Assembly: GCF_030345335.1 (NCBI RefSeq)
Contig: NZ_JAPVRC010000014.1
Coordinates: forward strand, 1-50,741
Reading direction: 5' to 3'
Source: Halobacillus campisalis
Lineage (GTDB): Bacteria > Bacillota > Bacilli > Bacillales > Halobacillaceae
Length of the DNA: 50,741 nucleotides
Positions 1-11,415 of the stretch are shown in pieces. Position 1 is the first letter of the stretch, and each line of letters starts with the position of its first letter. Position numbers and translations under genes: made by a program. Below the pieces are notes generated by a model that was not told where the DNA came from, searched no databases, and saw nothing but the letters and a program-made list of their open reading frames with translations.

Positions 1-45
1 TGACGTACTGGTTGGTTCGTTCAGTTTTCAAAGATCAAATGTTGT
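1..45 (-). other. Leader of an rRNA operon that continues beyond the left edge
   Basis: Read on the minus strand this contains the string CTTTGAAAACTGAACGAA, which resembles the sequence found just upstream of 16S rRNA genes and in rRNA spacers of Bacillaceae. It lies downstream of two tandem strong promoters on the same strand and after lysS, where B. subtilis also has an rRNA operon. The 16S gene itself is outside the window. Confidence 0.7.
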
Positions 46-72
46 TTGCCGCTTCAAAACAGCGACTTAATT

Positions 73-101
73 AATATATCACGGTGTAAGTTTTAAGTCA
101 A
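73..101 (-). promoter_or_regulatory. rRNA operon promoter P2 (SigA)
   Basis: On the minus strand there is TTGACT (96-101), a 17-nt spacer and TATATT (73-78), a near-consensus SigA promoter. It sits between the upstream promoter P1 and the rRNA leader, the usual tandem arrangement for Bacillus rRNA operons. Confidence 0.85.
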
Positions 102-169
102 CAACTTTTTTCCGTTTAATTATTAATGATGTGTTTCGTTTGCCGCCCGCTCTTTATGCGACGCTTATT

Positions 170-198
170 AATATATCACGCATCCAAGGGCACATCAA
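170..198 (-). promoter_or_regulatory. rRNA operon promoter P1 (SigA)
   Basis: On the minus strand TTGATG (193-198) is followed by 17 nt and TATATT (170-175). An A+T-rich stretch lies upstream (about 199-240), as expected for an UP element. The segment from the end of the spacer through the -10 (GTGATATATTAAT) is identical to P2, which supports a tandem rRNA promoter pair. Confidence 0.82.
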
Positions 199-235
199 GA
201 CTTTATTAATTAAAAGTTTTTTCTGACATTTGTTC

Positions 236-286
236 ATTAAAAAACAACTCCCTTCCTAATGGAAAGAGACCGTCAGGAAGGGAGTT
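236..286 (-). terminator. Intrinsic terminator of lysS
   Basis: A perfect 12-bp stem (246-257 pairs with 275-286) is followed on the minus strand by a T-rich run. It lies just past the lysS stop codon and insulates lysS from the rRNA promoters. Confidence 0.9.
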
Positions 287-297
287 TGAGCTTTTTA

Positions 298-1863
<1,566 letters not shown>

Positions 1864-1917
1864 CTAACTATCGTTTAGTATAGAAAAGTCCTTCATAGGT
1901 GTCAACGGCCAGCTCGC

Positions 1918-2224
1918 TTATGATACCTTCATGCTCTCTTCTACATAGTCAAAGAATTCATACAGAATTCCGAGCATTACTTCTCTAGTTTCCACTGCAT
2001 TGATGCAATTACGTAGAAGACCGTTGTCTTTTAGACCTTTTACATACCATAATGTGTGCTTACGCACCTCTATGATCGCTACTCAATTCCCCTATCACTG
2101 AACATTTCGGTACAAACTAACTATCTCCAAATTCTTTAACCGTCAGGCAAAAGTTAAATTACAAGCACCGGTCACTGATCCAATACGACCTGGTTCGAAA
2201 ATTCGACATCCTCCATTGAAACAT
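1918..2224 (-). pseudogene. dusB: Relic of tRNA-dihydrouridine synthase DusB
   Basis: Two pieces of a DusB-like protein can be read on the minus strand. The 5' part, from an ATG at 2224, is broken over three frames: DVEFSNQVVL, then TGACNLTFA, then LTVKEFG, then LVCTEMFSDRG. These resemble the first ~50 residues of DusB (NRVVLAPMAGVCN, TVKEFG, LVCAEMVSD). It then jumps to the C-terminal ~50 residues (AIIEVRKHTLWYVKGLKDNG, then LRNCINAVETRE and EFFDYVEES), open to a stop at 1918. The roughly 225 residues between, with the FMN barrel, are deleted, so the product cannot work. The position between folK and lysS matches dusB in B. subtilis. Functional dihydrouridine synthesis, if kept, must come from another locus. 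Confidence 0.88.
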
Positions 2225-2293
2225 GACTCATCCCTTAAAAGTAGTATTAGTCTCAAACCTTTATGCTACATGACTATATAAAAATGATTGCTG

Positions 2294-2791
2294 TCAGTCT
2301 CGCTTCCAAATCCGAACGTTTTCCAGTTCATCCTTCGGCATTCGGGCCACAATTTCCTGCGCCTGTTGATTGACCGATGTAATATGGACGCCGGGATTCA
2401 ATTCTGCTAAAGGTACCATCACAAATGCTCTTTCATGCATATGGGGGTGCGGGATTGTTAAACGGTCATCTTTAATATTTTCTTGATTATAGAGTAAAAT
2501 GTCAAGGTCTATTGTTCTCGGCCCCCATTTAACCACTCGTTTTCTCCCTAATTCCCGTTCAATGCCCTGACAGTAATCAAGCAGGTCCAGAGGACTGAGC
2601 TCCGTTTCTGCCTCAACTACCATATTTAAAAAGTCATTTTGATCCGTATATCCGACAGGGGCGGTCTCATAGATTTCTGATTGAAGGGTGATTATAATTT
2701 CTTTGTGCCGTTTCAATTCTTCAATAGCGTCGACTAAGTACTGGTGACGTTCATCTAAATTTGATCCTAATGCAATATAGACCTTAGTCAT
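2294..2791 (-). CDS. folK: 2-amino-4-hydroxy-6-hydroxymethyldihydropteridine pyrophosphokinase (HPPK)
   Basis: FolK transfers pyrophosphate from ATP to 6-hydroxymethyl-7,8-dihydropterin, the step before dihydropteroate synthesis. The 165-aa protein starts MTKVYIALGSNLDER and carries the HPPK signature around GPRTIDLDILLY (about residues 88-99), which holds the Mg-binding aspartates. The ATG at 2791 overlaps the 3' end of folB by 8 nt and has AGGAG 9 nt upstream inside folB; longer upstream readings of the frame lack family similarity. It is the last gene of the folP-folB-folK cluster. The following gene, dusB, is decayed. Confidence 0.95.
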   Translation of the reverse strand: MTKVYIALGSNLDERHQYLVDAIEELKRHKEIIITLQSEIYETAPVGYTDQNDFLNMVVEAETELSPLDLLDYCQGIERELGRKRVVKWGPRTIDLDILLYNQENIKDDRLTIPHPHMHERAFVMVPLAELNPGVHITSVNQQAQEIVARMPKDELENVRIWKRD

Positions 2792-3152
2792 CTTTTCGAC
2801 TCCTGTATATATCGATAGCCACTGATTTATAATGTCCGGGAATCGGAGGGTCGGGCTTAGTGACTTTAACACGACAAGCATCTAATAAATGAAATTGCTG
2901 AAGCAGCTCGCCAGCCAGATTCTCAGCTACCGTTTCAACTAAATTCTTCGGCTCGCCTTCAACTATAGATTTAGCCGCTTCGTAAACATCCCCATAATTG
3001 ATCGACTTGTCCATATCGTCTGATTCACCTGCTGGTTTTAAATCAAGTTCCAACTCCAGGTCCACATAAAATCTCTGCCCTAATTTATTTTCCTCAGGAA
3101 AAAGCCCGTGATACCCCCAAAATTCCATTCCATTTAAGTTGATTTGATCCAT
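2784..3152 (-). CDS. folB: Dihydroneopterin aldolase
   Basis: FolB cleaves 7,8-dihydroneopterin to 6-hydroxymethyl-7,8-dihydropterin and glycolaldehyde in folate synthesis. The 122-aa length and the start MDQINLNGMEFWGYHGLFPEE are typical, with the conserved Tyr-His-Gly segment (residues 14-16) and the KPDPPIPGH segment near the C-terminus. Its ATG immediately follows the folP stop codon, and its 3' end overlaps folK by 8 nt, so the three genes are most likely translationally coupled. Confidence 0.95.
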   Translation of the reverse strand: MDQINLNGMEFWGYHGLFPEENKLGQRFYVDLELELDLKPAGESDDMDKSINYGDVYEAAKSIVEGEPKNLVETVAENLAGELLQQFHLLDACRVKVTKPDPPIPGHYKSVAIDIYRSRKDD

Positions 3153-3977
3153 TTATATTGTCCTCCCTATCATGGCATCCATCATTTTAGTCATACGGGT
3201 GATCGCTTTAACATCGTGCACCCTTACGATGTGGACACCTTTCGCTATACCTAGACAAACCGTTGCTCCTGTCCCTTCCATTCGCTCCTCTACAGGCAGA
3301 TCAAGAACTTTCCCTATAAAAGACTTCCGTGACGTGCCTAATAATAAAGGGTAGCCTAACTCCTGAAACTGATCGAGTTCTCTCATTACAAGTAAATTAT
3401 CTTCTGCAGTCTTTGCAAATCCTACCCCAGGATCAAGGATAATATGTTCATCCTGGACTCCTGCTTGCTTAGCGATCTCAATGCTTTCGCGCAAATCCTG
3501 TTTCATATCTGGAATCAACGAGTTGTAATCTTTATTATTCCGATTATGCATTAAGATAATCGGAACATTATGACGCGCGGCCACTTTTGCGATGTCAGGG
3601 TCTGCTTTTGCTCCCCATACATCATTGATGATCTCTGCCCCGGCTTCAATTGCCTTTTCTGCCACATCCGACTTGAACGTATCAATAGAAATAGGGATTG
3701 AAATTCGTTCTTTGAGGGCATCAATGACAGGCAGGACTCTATCCAGTTCCTCTTTTGCAGAAACGGGCTTATGACCAGGTCGGGTAGATTCTCCGCCGAT
3801 ATCAATAATATGCGCCCCATCCTTTTCCATTTGCACAGCCTGCTCAACAGCCGCCTCCAAATGTGTAAATCTTCCTCCATCTGAAAAAGAATCCGGAGTG
3901 ATATTTAAAATTCCCATCACTACACTTTCTTCTTCCAATCTATACGTTTTACTTTGAGTCACTAGTTTAAAACACAT
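3153..3977 (-). CDS. folP: Dihydropteroate synthase
   Basis: FolP (Sul in B. subtilis) joins 6-hydroxymethyldihydropterin pyrophosphate and p-aminobenzoate to make dihydropteroate, and is the sulfonamide target. The 274-aa TIM-barrel protein has both signatures: NITPDSFSDGG (about residues 24-34) and DIGGESTRPG (about 59-68). The ATG at 3977 (MCFKLVTQ) has GAGG 6-7 nt upstream, so it is preferred to an in-frame TTG seven codons earlier. In B. subtilis pabB, pabA and pabC precede this gene; here the cysK terminator lies directly upstream, so pABA must be made from another locus. Confidence 0.95.
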   Translation of the reverse strand: MCFKLVTQSKTYRLEEESVVMGILNITPDSFSDGGRFTHLEAAVEQAVQMEKDGAHIIDIGGESTRPGHKPVSAKEELDRVLPVIDALKERISIPISIDTFKSDVAEKAIEAGAEIINDVWGAKADPDIAKVAARHNVPIILMHNRNNKDYNSLIPDMKQDLRESIEIAKQAGVQDEHIILDPGVGFAKTAEDNLLVMRELDQFQELGYPLLLGTSRKSFIGKVLDLPVEERMEGTGATVCLGIAKGVHIVRVHDVKAITRMTKMMDAMIGRTI

Positions 3978-4039
3978 AAAAATCCTCTTTTCGCACAATG
4001 ATTATTTCCTTATTTTACACCATCCTCCCTTTAAAAAAC

Positions 4040-4071
4040 AAAAAAAGCCGTGCCCTTATAAGAGCACGGCC
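4040..4071 (-). terminator. Intrinsic terminator of cysK
   Basis: Stem GCCGTGC/GCACGGC (4047-4053 with 4064-4070) is followed by a long T run on the minus strand. It separates cysK from the folate genes. Confidence 0.88.
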
Positions 4072-4084
4072 TTTCTTTATCTCA

Positions 4085-5011
4085 TTATTCTTCTTCGAAT
4101 TGGTAAAGAGGTGTCGACAAGTATCTTTCTCCATTACTAGGAATGATCGCTACCACTTTTTTACCTTTTCCTAATTCCTTAGCTATCTTTTTAGCCGCGT
4201 GGATGGCAGCACCTGAAGAAACTCCTCCAAGAATTCCGTCTTTTCTGGCTGCCTCACGAGCAGCCGCGTAGGCTTCTTCTGTAGACACTTGCTCAACTGC
4301 ATCATAAATTTCTGTATTCAGAATTCCCGGTACGAATCCAGCACCGATGCCCTGGATTTTATGAGGACCAGGATCTCCGCCGGATAGGACCGGGGAAGCG
4401 TCCGGTTCCACAGCGTAAATTTTAATTTCTGGATACTTTTCTTTTAGAACTTTACCAGCCCCGGTAATGGTTCCACCTGTACCGATTCCTGATACAAAAG
4501 CATCCAGCTGATCGCCCATTTGTTCAACGATTTCAGGACCTGTCGTTTTTTCGTGTACAGCCACGTTCGCCTGATTATTGAACTGCTGAGGCATATAGTA
4601 ACCATGCTGCGTTTGCAGCTCTGAAGCTTTTTTGATTGCGCCCTTCATACCATCCGCACCTGGCGTTAGTACAAGCTCTGCTCCATAAGCACGGAGTAAG
4701 TTCCGACGCTCCTGGCTCATCGTATCCGGCATGACAAGCACTGTACGATAACCTTTAGAGGCAGCGATCATAGCAAGACCAATTCCTGTATTCCCACTTG
4801 TCGGCTCAACGATCGTATCTCCATCTTTCAAGTCACCAGATTCTTCGGCAGCTTCAATCATAGATAAAGCGATACGGTCTTTAACAGAGCTTCCCGGGTT
4901 CATAAATTCCAATTTCAAATAAATGTCCGCACTGTTTTCATCTGCGCTTTTGTTCAGTTTCACCATAGGGGTTTGCCCTACTAATTCACTTACATTATTA
5001 GCTATTCTCAT
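4085..5011 (-). CDS. cysK: Cysteine synthase A (O-acetylserine sulfhydrylase)
   Basis: CysK makes L-cysteine from O-acetyl-L-serine and sulfide with pyridoxal phosphate. The 308-aa protein has the PLP lysine in SSVKDR (about residue 42), the substrate loop PTSGNTG (about 69-75) and the phosphate-binding GIGTGGT. An ATG at 5014 is directly adjacent; the ATG at 5011 is 7 nt from AGGAG and gives the 308-aa length of the B. subtilis protein. It is monocistronic here, with its own SigA promoter (5055-5083) and terminator. In many bacilli cysK is repressed by CymR; I could not identify that operator with confidence. Confidence 0.96.
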   Translation of the reverse strand: MRIANNVSELVGQTPMVKLNKSADENSADIYLKLEFMNPGSSVKDRIALSMIEAAEESGDLKDGDTIVEPTSGNTGIGLAMIAASKGYRTVLVMPDTMSQERRNLLRAYGAELVLTPGADGMKGAIKKASELQTQHGYYMPQQFNNQANVAVHEKTTGPEIVEQMGDQLDAFVSGIGTGGTITGAGKVLKEKYPEIKIYAVEPDASPVLSGGDPGPHKIQGIGAGFVPGILNTEIYDAVEQVSTEEAYAAAREAARKDGILGGVSSGAAIHAAKKIAKELGKGKKVVAIIPSNGERYLSTPLYQFEEE

Positions 5012-5054
5012 CATTTCACTCCTAAAACCAAGTATTTTTATAGGATTTAACTCT

Positions 5055-5083
5055 AATGTACGCAATCAGGACAATATTGTCAA
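5055..5083 (-). promoter_or_regulatory. SigA promoter of cysK
   Basis: On the minus strand a perfect TTGACA (5078-5083), a 17-nt spacer and TACATT (5055-5060) lie about 40 nt upstream of the cysK start, directly after the hslO terminator. Confidence 0.8.
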
Positions 5084-5115
5084 ACGATTCTTTCTATTTA
5101 AAACGTTTCCCCGAC

Positions 5116-5155
5116 AAAAGAAGAGCGAAACAAGTGGGGACTGGATTCGCTCTTC
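5116..5155 (-). terminator. Intrinsic terminator of hslO
   Basis: A perfect 10-bp stem GAAGAGCGAA/TTCGCTCTTC (5120-5129 with 5146-5155) with a short T run on the minus strand ends the coaX-hslO unit. Confidence 0.82.
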
Positions 5156-5170
5156 GGAGAATGGGTTATT

Positions 5171-6052
5171 TTATTGCTGTGAGCTCGATTGCAGCTCTTT
5201 TAAATCTTTTTCATCAAAGTTATAGGCTTCGTTGCAGAAATGGCATTTCGCCTCTGCGCCTTGATCTTCTTCAATCATTCGTTGTATTTCTTCGTCTCCG
5301 AGGCTTGAAATTGCCATTTCCACTCGCTCTCTTGAACAATGACAATTGAACTCTACAGGCATAGTATCAAGAATTTTCAGTTGATCCTTGCCGACAAGAG
5401 CTTCCAATATCTCTTCGGGTGATTTACCGTCACGGACCATTGTTGAAATCGGCGGGATTTCCGTTAACCGTTTTTCTATGGCACTCGTTGTTTCATCATC
5501 AGCTCCAGGCATCATTTGAATAATGAAACCGCCTGCTGCAAGAATGGTATGGTCTGTATTTACGAGCACCCCTGCTCCTACTGCAGAAGGCACTTGCTCT
5601 GAATTTGCAAAATAGTACGTGAAATCTTCGCTGATTTCACCGGATACGATCGGCACTTGCCCTGTAAAATGATCTCTCATCCCTAAATCCTTTACAATGC
5701 TGAGAGTTCCGCTTGTACCTACCGCTTGAGCTACATCCAATTTTCCTTGGTCGTTTAAATCAAAATCGACATGAGGATTTTTCAAGTAGCCCCGCACCTG
5801 CCCTTTAGAGTTCGCATCAGCGATGATCGCTCCGATAGGTCCATCACCTTCTACTTTTACCGTAAGTTTATCTTCTCCTTTCAGCATAGCACCCATCATT
5901 GTGCTGATCGTAAGAGTACGACCTAATGCTGCAGATGCTGTAGCCCAGGAGTCCTGTCTTCTTCTAGCTTCTTCCACAGTTTCAGTTGATTGGATAGCAT
6001 AGGCACGAACTTGACCTTCATACCCGATAGCACGCACTAAATAGTCTGACAT
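5171..6052 (-). CDS. hslO: Redox-regulated chaperone Hsp33
   Basis: Hsp33 is a cytoplasmic holdase activated by oxidation and heat, when its zinc centre is lost. The 293-aa protein has the N-terminal chaperone domain and, at the C-terminus, the redox zinc switch: CHC near residue 237 (NCHCSRERV) and CHFC near residue 270, the CXC...CXXC arrangement of the family. It begins just 3 nt after the coaX stop, so the two are co-transcribed. The gene that follows in B. subtilis, yacD (a PrsA-like foldase), is missing; cysK comes next. Confidence 0.96.
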   Translation of the reverse strand: MSDYLVRAIGYEGQVRAYAIQSTETVEEARRRQDSWATASAALGRTLTISTMMGAMLKGEDKLTVKVEGDGPIGAIIADANSKGQVRGYLKNPHVDFDLNDQGKLDVAQAVGTSGTLSIVKDLGMRDHFTGQVPIVSGEISEDFTYYFANSEQVPSAVGAGVLVNTDHTILAAGGFIIQMMPGADDETTSAIEKRLTEIPPISTMVRDGKSPEEILEALVGKDQLKILDTMPVEFNCHCSRERVEMAISSLGDEEIQRMIEEDQGAEAKCHFCNEAYNFDEKDLKELQSSSQQ

Positions 6053-6055
6053 AAA

Positions 6056-6850
6056 TCATCCTTCTCCTTTGAATGCTTGATTATCTTTGTTGTTTTGATA
6101 TATTTTGTTCAACCCTTTTAACGTCAAATAAGGATCCACCACATCAATTGTTCTGGACTCATCCGCAATCAGTGTAGATAACCCTCCAGTAGCAATGACT
6201 GTCGGAGTTGAACTCGAGTTCTCTTTCATTCTCCGAACCACTTCATCGACTTGACCGACATATCCATAATATACACCAGATTGCATAGCTTCAACCGTGG
6301 AAGAGCCTATTACATTATCCGGGTTCTTGATTTCGATCTTTGGAAGCTTAGCTGCTTTAGCATATAAGGCTTCCATTGAAATATTGATCCCGGGCGCAAT
6401 CGCTCCTCCTACATACTCCCCGTTTTCATTTACATAGCAATAGGTAGTAGCTGTACCAAAATCTATGATGACGAGGGGTGTACCATATTCTTCAATCGCT
6501 CCTACGGCGTTTACAATCCGGTCCGCACCAATCTCATTAGGATGAGGATATTTCATAGCCAGCCCGGCATCAACTTTATGCTCACCGATAATCATCGGAG
6601 ACTTCTTAAAATAGTAACGGGACATCCGCTCAAGAGAAAACATGATAGGAGGTACAACAGAAGAAATAATGACTCCGTCTATATCTTGAAAAGATAAACC
6701 CTCATGCTCGAACAAGGACTTGATCAGCATTCCATACTCATCTTCGGTTTTATATCGATCTGTTTTAATTCGCCATTGATAGTTCAATTCATTGTTGTCG
6801 AAAACGCCCAGCACTGTATTTGTGTTTCCCACATCAAGTACAAAAATCAT
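6056..6850 (-). CDS. coaX: Type III pantothenate kinase
   Basis: CoaX phosphorylates pantothenate in the first step of coenzyme A synthesis. The 264-aa protein has the ASKHA-fold phosphate motif [10 protein letters not shown] (residues 5-14), [10 protein letters not shown] (about 103-112) and the second phosphate motif DFGTATT (about 121-127). The start at 6850 (MIFVLDVG) is preceded by a G-rich ribosome site and matches the family's N-terminus; an ATG seven codons upstream has no proper spacing. It leads into hslO with a 3-nt gap. Confidence 0.95.
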   Translation of the reverse strand: MIFVLDVGNTNTVLGVFDNNELNYQWRIKTDRYKTEDEYGMLIKSLFEHEGLSFQDIDGVIISSVVPPIMFSLERMSRYYFKKSPMIIGEHKVDAGLAMKYPHPNEIGADRIVNAVGAIEEYGTPLVIIDFGTATTYCYVNENGEYVGGAIAPGINISMEALYAKAAKLPKIEIKNPDNVIGSSTVEAMQSGVYYGYVGQVDEVVRRMKENSSSTPTVIATGGLSTLIADESRTIDVVDPYLTLKGLNKIYQNNKDNQAFKGEG

Positions 6851-6871
6851 ACATAGAGCCCCCTGTTTCAT

Positions 6872-7148
6872 TTCCTTCGGCTTCCATCATATCACATGTG
6901 AGTGTAACGATGGGAAACCAAACGCTTGGTTCAGGAAAGGTAATAGCAGCCCCAACAGCATTTTCAAATGTGACTACCCCAGGAAAAATTAAGGGCTATA
7001 CTTGTCTTGAGTCACGTTTATTAAAACACTTAAAAATCAATAAAACCACTCTGAACTCCCGCTGGTTTCTCAACCATCCAAGTGTAAAAGTTATGGAAGC
7101 TTTCGTGATGATGGATCCATCTAATGGGCCTGCCCATGATGTAAAACC
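6872..7148. other. Gap between ftsH and coaX with no convincing gene
   Basis: This spacer of about 280 bp contains a plus-strand frame open from an ATG at 6910 to a stop at 7167 (85 codons). It has no ribosome-binding site, no recognisable family, and runs into the ftsH terminator stem. It should also hold the coaX promoter: TATGAT is readable on the minus strand near 6886-6891, but without a good -35. I see nothing else. Confidence 0.4.
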
Positions 7149-7203
7149 AAAAAAAGGCTGTCCATAAAAGTCTGTTTTTAGACTTTTAGGACAACCCCTT
7201 TTA
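7149..7203 (-). terminator. Terminator of ftsH, probably bidirectional
   Basis: A long hairpin with outer arms AAAAGGCTGTCC and GGACAACCCCTTTT and an inner AAAGTC/GACTTT stem has T-rich runs on both strands. The inner hairpin closely resembles that of the terminator after tRNA-Glu at 16171-16227. Confidence 0.85.
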
Positions 7204-7211
7204 ATCATTCA

Positions 7212-9284
7212 TTACGTGCGTTTATTGTCGTCTGACTCGTCCTTATCCTCTTTTTGAGAATCCGGAGTTTTTTCTTCTGAATCTTTATCTTTACTTGCAG
7301 ACGACTCATTTTCGTTATTTTCATCTTTCGCTTTCATATTGACACGTACAAGATTATCGTTGTTCTCTTGACGCTCATCAATTTCTTTTTGTTCCTGTTG
7401 ATTAGCTTTAAGCTGCTTATTGTTTTCAATAGCAATTTCTTCAAGCTCTTCGTCCGTCGGCAGGCGTCCTTTATTGAAAAGAGATTCAATTTGAGTAGCA
7501 TCCAGCGTTTCCACTTCTAACAGTGTATTTGCTACTAGCTCAAGCTTATCTTTGTTTTCAGTCAGGATTTCCTTCGCACGAGCATAGCTGTCCGTGATGA
7601 ACTTCTGTACTTCTGTATCAATATCGTAAGCGATCTGATCACTGTAATTTTGTTCGTTTTGAATATCGCGGCCTAAGAAAACTTGTCCGCCGGAATTTTG
7701 ACCGAATTGAAGCGGTCCGAGCTTCTCACTCATTCCATATTCAGTCACCATCTTACGAGCGATGGACGTGGCACGCTGGAAGTCATTGTGAGCACCAGTC
7801 GATACTTCGCCGAACATGATCTCCTCAGCTACACGGCCACCGAGTAAACCGGTGATCTTATCAAGCAATTCTGGTTTTGTCATGAAGTAACGATCTTCAC
7901 GAGGAAGCATGACTGCGTATCCGCCTGCTTGTCCACGTGGAACGATGGTCACTTTATGAACCATATCTGCATCGTCAAGTACCATACCGATGATCGTATG
8001 ACCACTCTCGTGGTGCGCCACGATATTGCGTTCTTTCTTCGATATGACACGACTCTTCTTCGCAGGTCCTGCAATGACACGGTCAATGGCTTCATCCACA
8101 TGTTCCATTTCAATGCTCTTACTGTCAGAACGCGCAGCAACTAGCGCCGCTTCGTTCAGCAAGTTCTCAAGATCCGCTCCTGAAAAACCAGGTGTACGAA
8201 GAGCGATCGTTTTAAGATCGACATTATCAGATAGAGGTTTATCTCTAGCATGAACTCCAAGCACAGCTTGACGTCCTTTCACATCTGGACGGTCCACAGT
8301 GATTTGACGGTCGAAACGTCCCGGACGCAATAAGGCCGGGTCAAGAATATCAGGACGGTTAGTTGCGGCAATCATAATGATTCCTTCATTAGCACCGAAA
8401 CCATCCATTTCTACAAGAAGCTGGTTCAGCGTCTGTTCACGTTCATCGTGACCTCCGCCTAAACCTGCGCCACGCTGACGTCCTACAGCATCGATCTCAT
8501 CGATAAAGATGATACATGGAGCGTTCTTTTTCGCATTTTCGAAAAGGTCACGTACACGAGAGGCACCGACACCTACGAACATTTCCACGAAGTCTGAACC
8601 ACTGATGGAGAAGAACGGTACGCCTGCTTCTCCGGCGACAGCTCTCGCAAGTAGTGTCTTACCTGTACCTGGTGGTCCTACAAGCAGAACCCCTTTAGGA
8701 ATACGGGCACCAACAGCTGAGAATTTACGAGGGTCTTTCAGGAAGTCAACGACCTCCACAAGCTCTTGTTTCTCCTCATCTGCACCTGCCACGTCTTTGA
8801 AACGAACTTTCTTCTTCTCTTCGCTGTACATCTTAGCTTTACTCTTACCAAAGTTCATGACACGACTACCGCCGCCCTGAGCCTGGTTAAGTAAGAAGAT
8901 GAACAGGATGAATATAATTACAAAAGGAATAATGGATGTCAGTACAGTCACCCAAACACTCGGCTGCTCTTCTTCTTCAACGGTTAAAATACTTTGTTCT
9001 TGAGCCAGCTGGCTCACGTCTGTAACAATTTGATCGTTAGCAGGAATTTTTGCTGTGAATTGTTCTCCTTCTTCACTTCCAGCTTCGGAACCTGTGATAC
9101 GAATTACTCCATTGACAGGCTGCATCGTCATTTCTTCGATTTCACCGTTGTTCAATTTATCGTAAAATTCGTTCACATTCAATGTTTGTTCTGGCTCACC
9201 TTGACCTCTGAATAGACCGACTACGCCGATTACTACGAGGAAGATCAGTAAGTAAAATATGGTGTTACGAAATATCCGGTTCAT
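7212..9284 (-). CDS. ftsH: ATP-dependent membrane zinc metalloprotease FtsH
   Basis: FtsH is a membrane-anchored AAA protease that degrades misfolded membrane proteins and regulators, and in B. subtilis helps Spo0A activation. In the 690-aa protein one sees an N-terminal membrane segment (about residues 7-25), an extracytoplasmic domain, a second membrane segment (about 112-133), the AAA domain with Walker A GPPGTGKT (near 203) and Walker B IIFIDEID, the SRH region, and the zinc motif HESGH (near 427). Compared with the ~637-aa B. subtilis protein it has a longer, acidic, low-complexity tail (about residues 635-690), a common trait in halophilic relatives. It is followed by a strong terminator. 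Confidence 0.97.
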   Translation of the reverse strand: MNRIFRNTIFYLLIFLVVIGVVGLFRGQGEPEQTLNVNEFYDKLNNGEIEEMTMQPVNGVIRITGSEAGSEEGEQFTAKIPANDQIVTDVSQLAQEQSILTVEEEEQPSVWVTVLTSIIPFVIIFILFIFLLNQAQGGGSRVMNFGKSKAKMYSEEKKKVRFKDVAGADEEKQELVEVVDFLKDPRKFSAVGARIPKGVLLVGPPGTGKTLLARAVAGEAGVPFFSISGSDFVEMFVGVGASRVRDLFENAKKNAPCIIFIDEIDAVGRQRGAGLGGGHDEREQTLNQLLVEMDGFGANEGIIMIAATNRPDILDPALLRPGRFDRQITVDRPDVKGRQAVLGVHARDKPLSDNVDLKTIALRTPGFSGADLENLLNEAALVAARSDSKSIEMEHVDEAIDRVIAGPAKKSRVISKKERNIVAHHESGHTIIGMVLDDADMVHKVTIVPRGQAGGYAVMLPREDRYFMTKPELLDKITGLLGGRVAEEIMFGEVSTGAHNDFQRATSIARKMVTEYGMSEKLGPLQFGQNSGGQVFLGRDIQNEQNYSDQIAYDIDTEVQKFITDSYARAKEILTENKDKLELVANTLLEVETLDATQIESLFNKGRLPTDEELEEIAIENNKQLKANQQEQKEIDERQENNDNLVRVNMKAKDENNENESSASKDKDSEEKTPDSQKEDKDESDDNKRT

Positions 9285-9402
9285 TGCCTACCTCCTCCCA
9301 AGCGAGAAAAACTATAGTAAATGTTATCACACGAAAAACGGAACACACAACTAATTAACCTTGCGATTGACACGTTTCTAGAAAGTCCTAGTAATGATTG
9401 CA

Positions 9403-9942
9403 TCAGCCACCATACACTTCTGGTTTCAGCACACCGATATACGGCAGATTACGGTACTTTTCATTATAATCCAAACCGTAGCCCACAACGAATTCGTCAG
9501 GAACTTCAAAACCGATCGTATCCGCTTTGATATGGGAAGTTCTGCCTTCCGGCTTATCCAGTAATGTTACAATTTTGATCGATTTAGCTTTACGGTACTT
9601 AAATAAGTCCACTAAATAACTCAAAGTCAATCCACTATCAATGATATCCTCGACGATGATCAAATCTCTGCCTTCCACTTGCGTATCAAGGTCTTTGACG
9701 ATCTTAACCTCACCTGTCGACCTCATACCGCCATCGTAACTGGAAACGTCCATAAAATCCATTTCCAGGTGCGTTTCCATTCGCTTTAAAAGATCTCCCA
9801 TGAAAGGCATTGCCCCTTTTAGGACACCGATAGCCAAAGGAAAGCGACCATCATATTCTTTTGTGAGCTGCTCTCCCAGCTCCTTACATTTCTGTTGAAT
9901 CTCATCTTCAGAAATTAAGATCTTCTCAATTTCGTTGTGCAT
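9403..9942 (-). CDS. hprT: Hypoxanthine phosphoribosyltransferase
   Basis: HprT salvages hypoxanthine and guanine by transfer to PRPP. The 179-aa type I phosphoribosyltransferase has the PRPP-binding loop [11 protein letters not shown] (about residues 97-107) and the early Lys-Gly-Ala segment ([13 protein letters not shown]). It starts 24 nt after tilS and is followed after 118 bp by ftsH. In B. subtilis HprT and TilS cooperate as transcriptional activators of ftsH, so conserved adjacency may reflect a regulatory link; this part is known from the family, not seen here. Confidence 0.96.
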   Translation of the reverse strand: MHNEIEKILISEDEIQQKCKELGEQLTKEYDGRFPLAIGVLKGAMPFMGDLLKRMETHLEMDFMDVSSYDGGMRSTGEVKIVKDLDTQVEGRDLIIVEDIIDSGLTLSYLVDLFKYRKAKSIKIVTLLDKPEGRTSHIKADTIGFEVPDEFVVGYGLDYNEKYRNLPYIGVLKPEVYGG

Positions 9943-9965
9943 GAAAGCTCCTCCTACGTACTCTG

Positions 9966-11345
9966 TTATTTTTTATATTGTAATCGAAGCCATGTACCAG
10001 AAGGGTCGCCAGTACATCCCTCACCTTTTTTCAAACCAGCCAGCCATAGGATCCGGCCCTCTTGATCCGTTACAAGAGGCCATGTGTCACGCAATTGTGC
10101 AGGGATCTTTTCATCGATAAAAATATCTTTTACCTTCTTGGACCCATTCATTCCTCTAAGTATCATTCGATCACCAGGTTTTCGAGTACGTACGATCAGC
10201 GGCAAGGTTACGTGATTAGAATCACAAACGTAGACATGTTTACCTTGCTCACTGAAGCACTCTCCCGCTTCTAATGAGATAATTGAACCATCAGGAAGTG
10301 AAACTTGCTGCCCTATGTAAAGTGTTTTTGAAAACGCCGAATTTCCTTTAGTTGATGAAAAAGTAAAAGTGATTTCATCATAAGCACGAATTACTTTTAA
10401 CCCCTGTGGAAAATCCAGACTTGCGTTTGGTTTTTGCTCTTGTAAAAGGTGAAAAAACATCTCTTCATGTAAATAAGAGATCTCTTCAATTTGATTACCA
10501 TACAGATAGTTTAATATTAGATGAAAGGACTTCCTTTGTAAAGCAAGGGGATACTTTTGAAAAGATGATTTTAAAAACTGCGCAGATCCGCCTTTCCCAT
10601 CCGATAAAACCACTTGATCAAGCACTCGTTTTGCTTCATTTTCAATAAAAGTTCGGTCTTCTGTCACACGTTCACTCATATGCTGCATATGTTCATGCAG
10701 TTTAGGATTCATCGATTTCATAAATGGCATGATATGTTGACGAACCGAATTCCTCGTGTAATCCGTCTGTTCGTTAGACGGATCGAAACGGGGCTGCAGC
10801 TTATGACTCGAACAATAATCAATCAGATCCTGCTTTTCTAAACATAGAAATGGCCGGATTATGGAGCCGGTCGCAAATGGACGCTTTACAGGCATGCCAT
10901 GAATGGATTCAGGCATTACGCTTCTAGTGAATTGCATCAGCATAGTTTCTGCCTGATCATCTCCATGATGCCCAAATGCCAGCTTGTCAGCATTTACTTC
11001 TTCCATCACCCGGGCAAAAAATTGATACCTCAGCTCACGGGCAGCTTCCTGTGTCCCCAAACCGTTCGCCTTCTTATACGAGGACACATCTACTGACGTC
11101 CCCTTAAATTCAATATTCCATTGGTGTGCCAAGGATTCCACGTACTCCAAGTCCTGTTTCGATTCGTCTCCCCGCAGACCATGGTCGACCGAGGCGACAA
11201 TCAGTTTTAGATTATCATGACGTTTCAAATGATGAAAATAATGAAGGAGAGCAAGGGAATCAGGCCCGCCAGATACCGCAAGAACAACTGTATCATGCGT
11301 CTGGATGAGATTATGTTTTTTTATGAATGTATTCACGGCTCTCAA
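9966..11345 (-). CDS. tilS: tRNA(Ile)-lysidine synthase
   Basis: TilS converts C34 of the CAU-anticodon tRNA-Ile to lysidine with ATP, so that it reads AUA; it is essential. The 459-aa protein has the PP-loop [10 protein letters not shown] (about residues 24-33), the N-type ATPase domain and a C-terminal TilS domain (RTRKPGDRM near residue 383). I place the start at a TTG at 11345. It has an AAGGGGGAG ribosome site 8 nt upstream, and the encoded [14 protein letters not shown] lines up with the B. subtilis N-terminus, whereas the ATG 11 codons upstream puts the ribosome site inside the gene. The next gene, hprT, follows after 23 nt. Confidence 0.95.
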   Translation of the reverse strand: MRAVNTFIKKHNLIQTHDTVVLAVSGGPDSLALLHYFHHLKRHDNLKLIVASVDHGLRGDESKQDLEYVESLAHQWNIEFKGTSVDVSSYKKANGLGTQEAARELRYQFFARVMEEVNADKLAFGHHGDDQAETMLMQFTRSVMPESIHGMPVKRPFATGSIIRPFLCLEKQDLIDYCSSHKLQPRFDPSNEQTDYTRNSVRQHIMPFMKSMNPKLHEHMQHMSERVTEDRTFIENEAKRVLDQVVLSDGKGGSAQFLKSSFQKYPLALQRKSFHLILNYLYGNQIEEISYLHEEMFFHLLQEQKPNASLDFPQGLKVIRAYDEITFTFSSTKGNSAFSKTLYIGQQVSLPDGSIISLEAGECFSEQGKHVYVCDSNHVTLPLIVRTRKPGDRMILRGMNGSKKVKDIFIDEKIPAQLRDTWPLVTDQEGRILWLAGLKKGEGCTGDPSGTWLRLQYKK

Positions 11346-11415
11346 AAGACTGCTCTCCCCCTTCACATCTCCACTCATCGTATCACTGTAGTCATGCCAA
11401 TAGCAACGTATTCAC

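Noticed and set aside
5012-5054. CymR operator in the cysK leader
   Set aside because: No convincing dyad matching the CymR site was found between the -10 and the start codon.
6910-7167. An 85-codon plus-strand frame between coaX and ftsH
   Set aside because: No ribosome-binding site, no recognisable family, antisense to the operon direction, and its stop lies inside the ftsH terminator hairpin.
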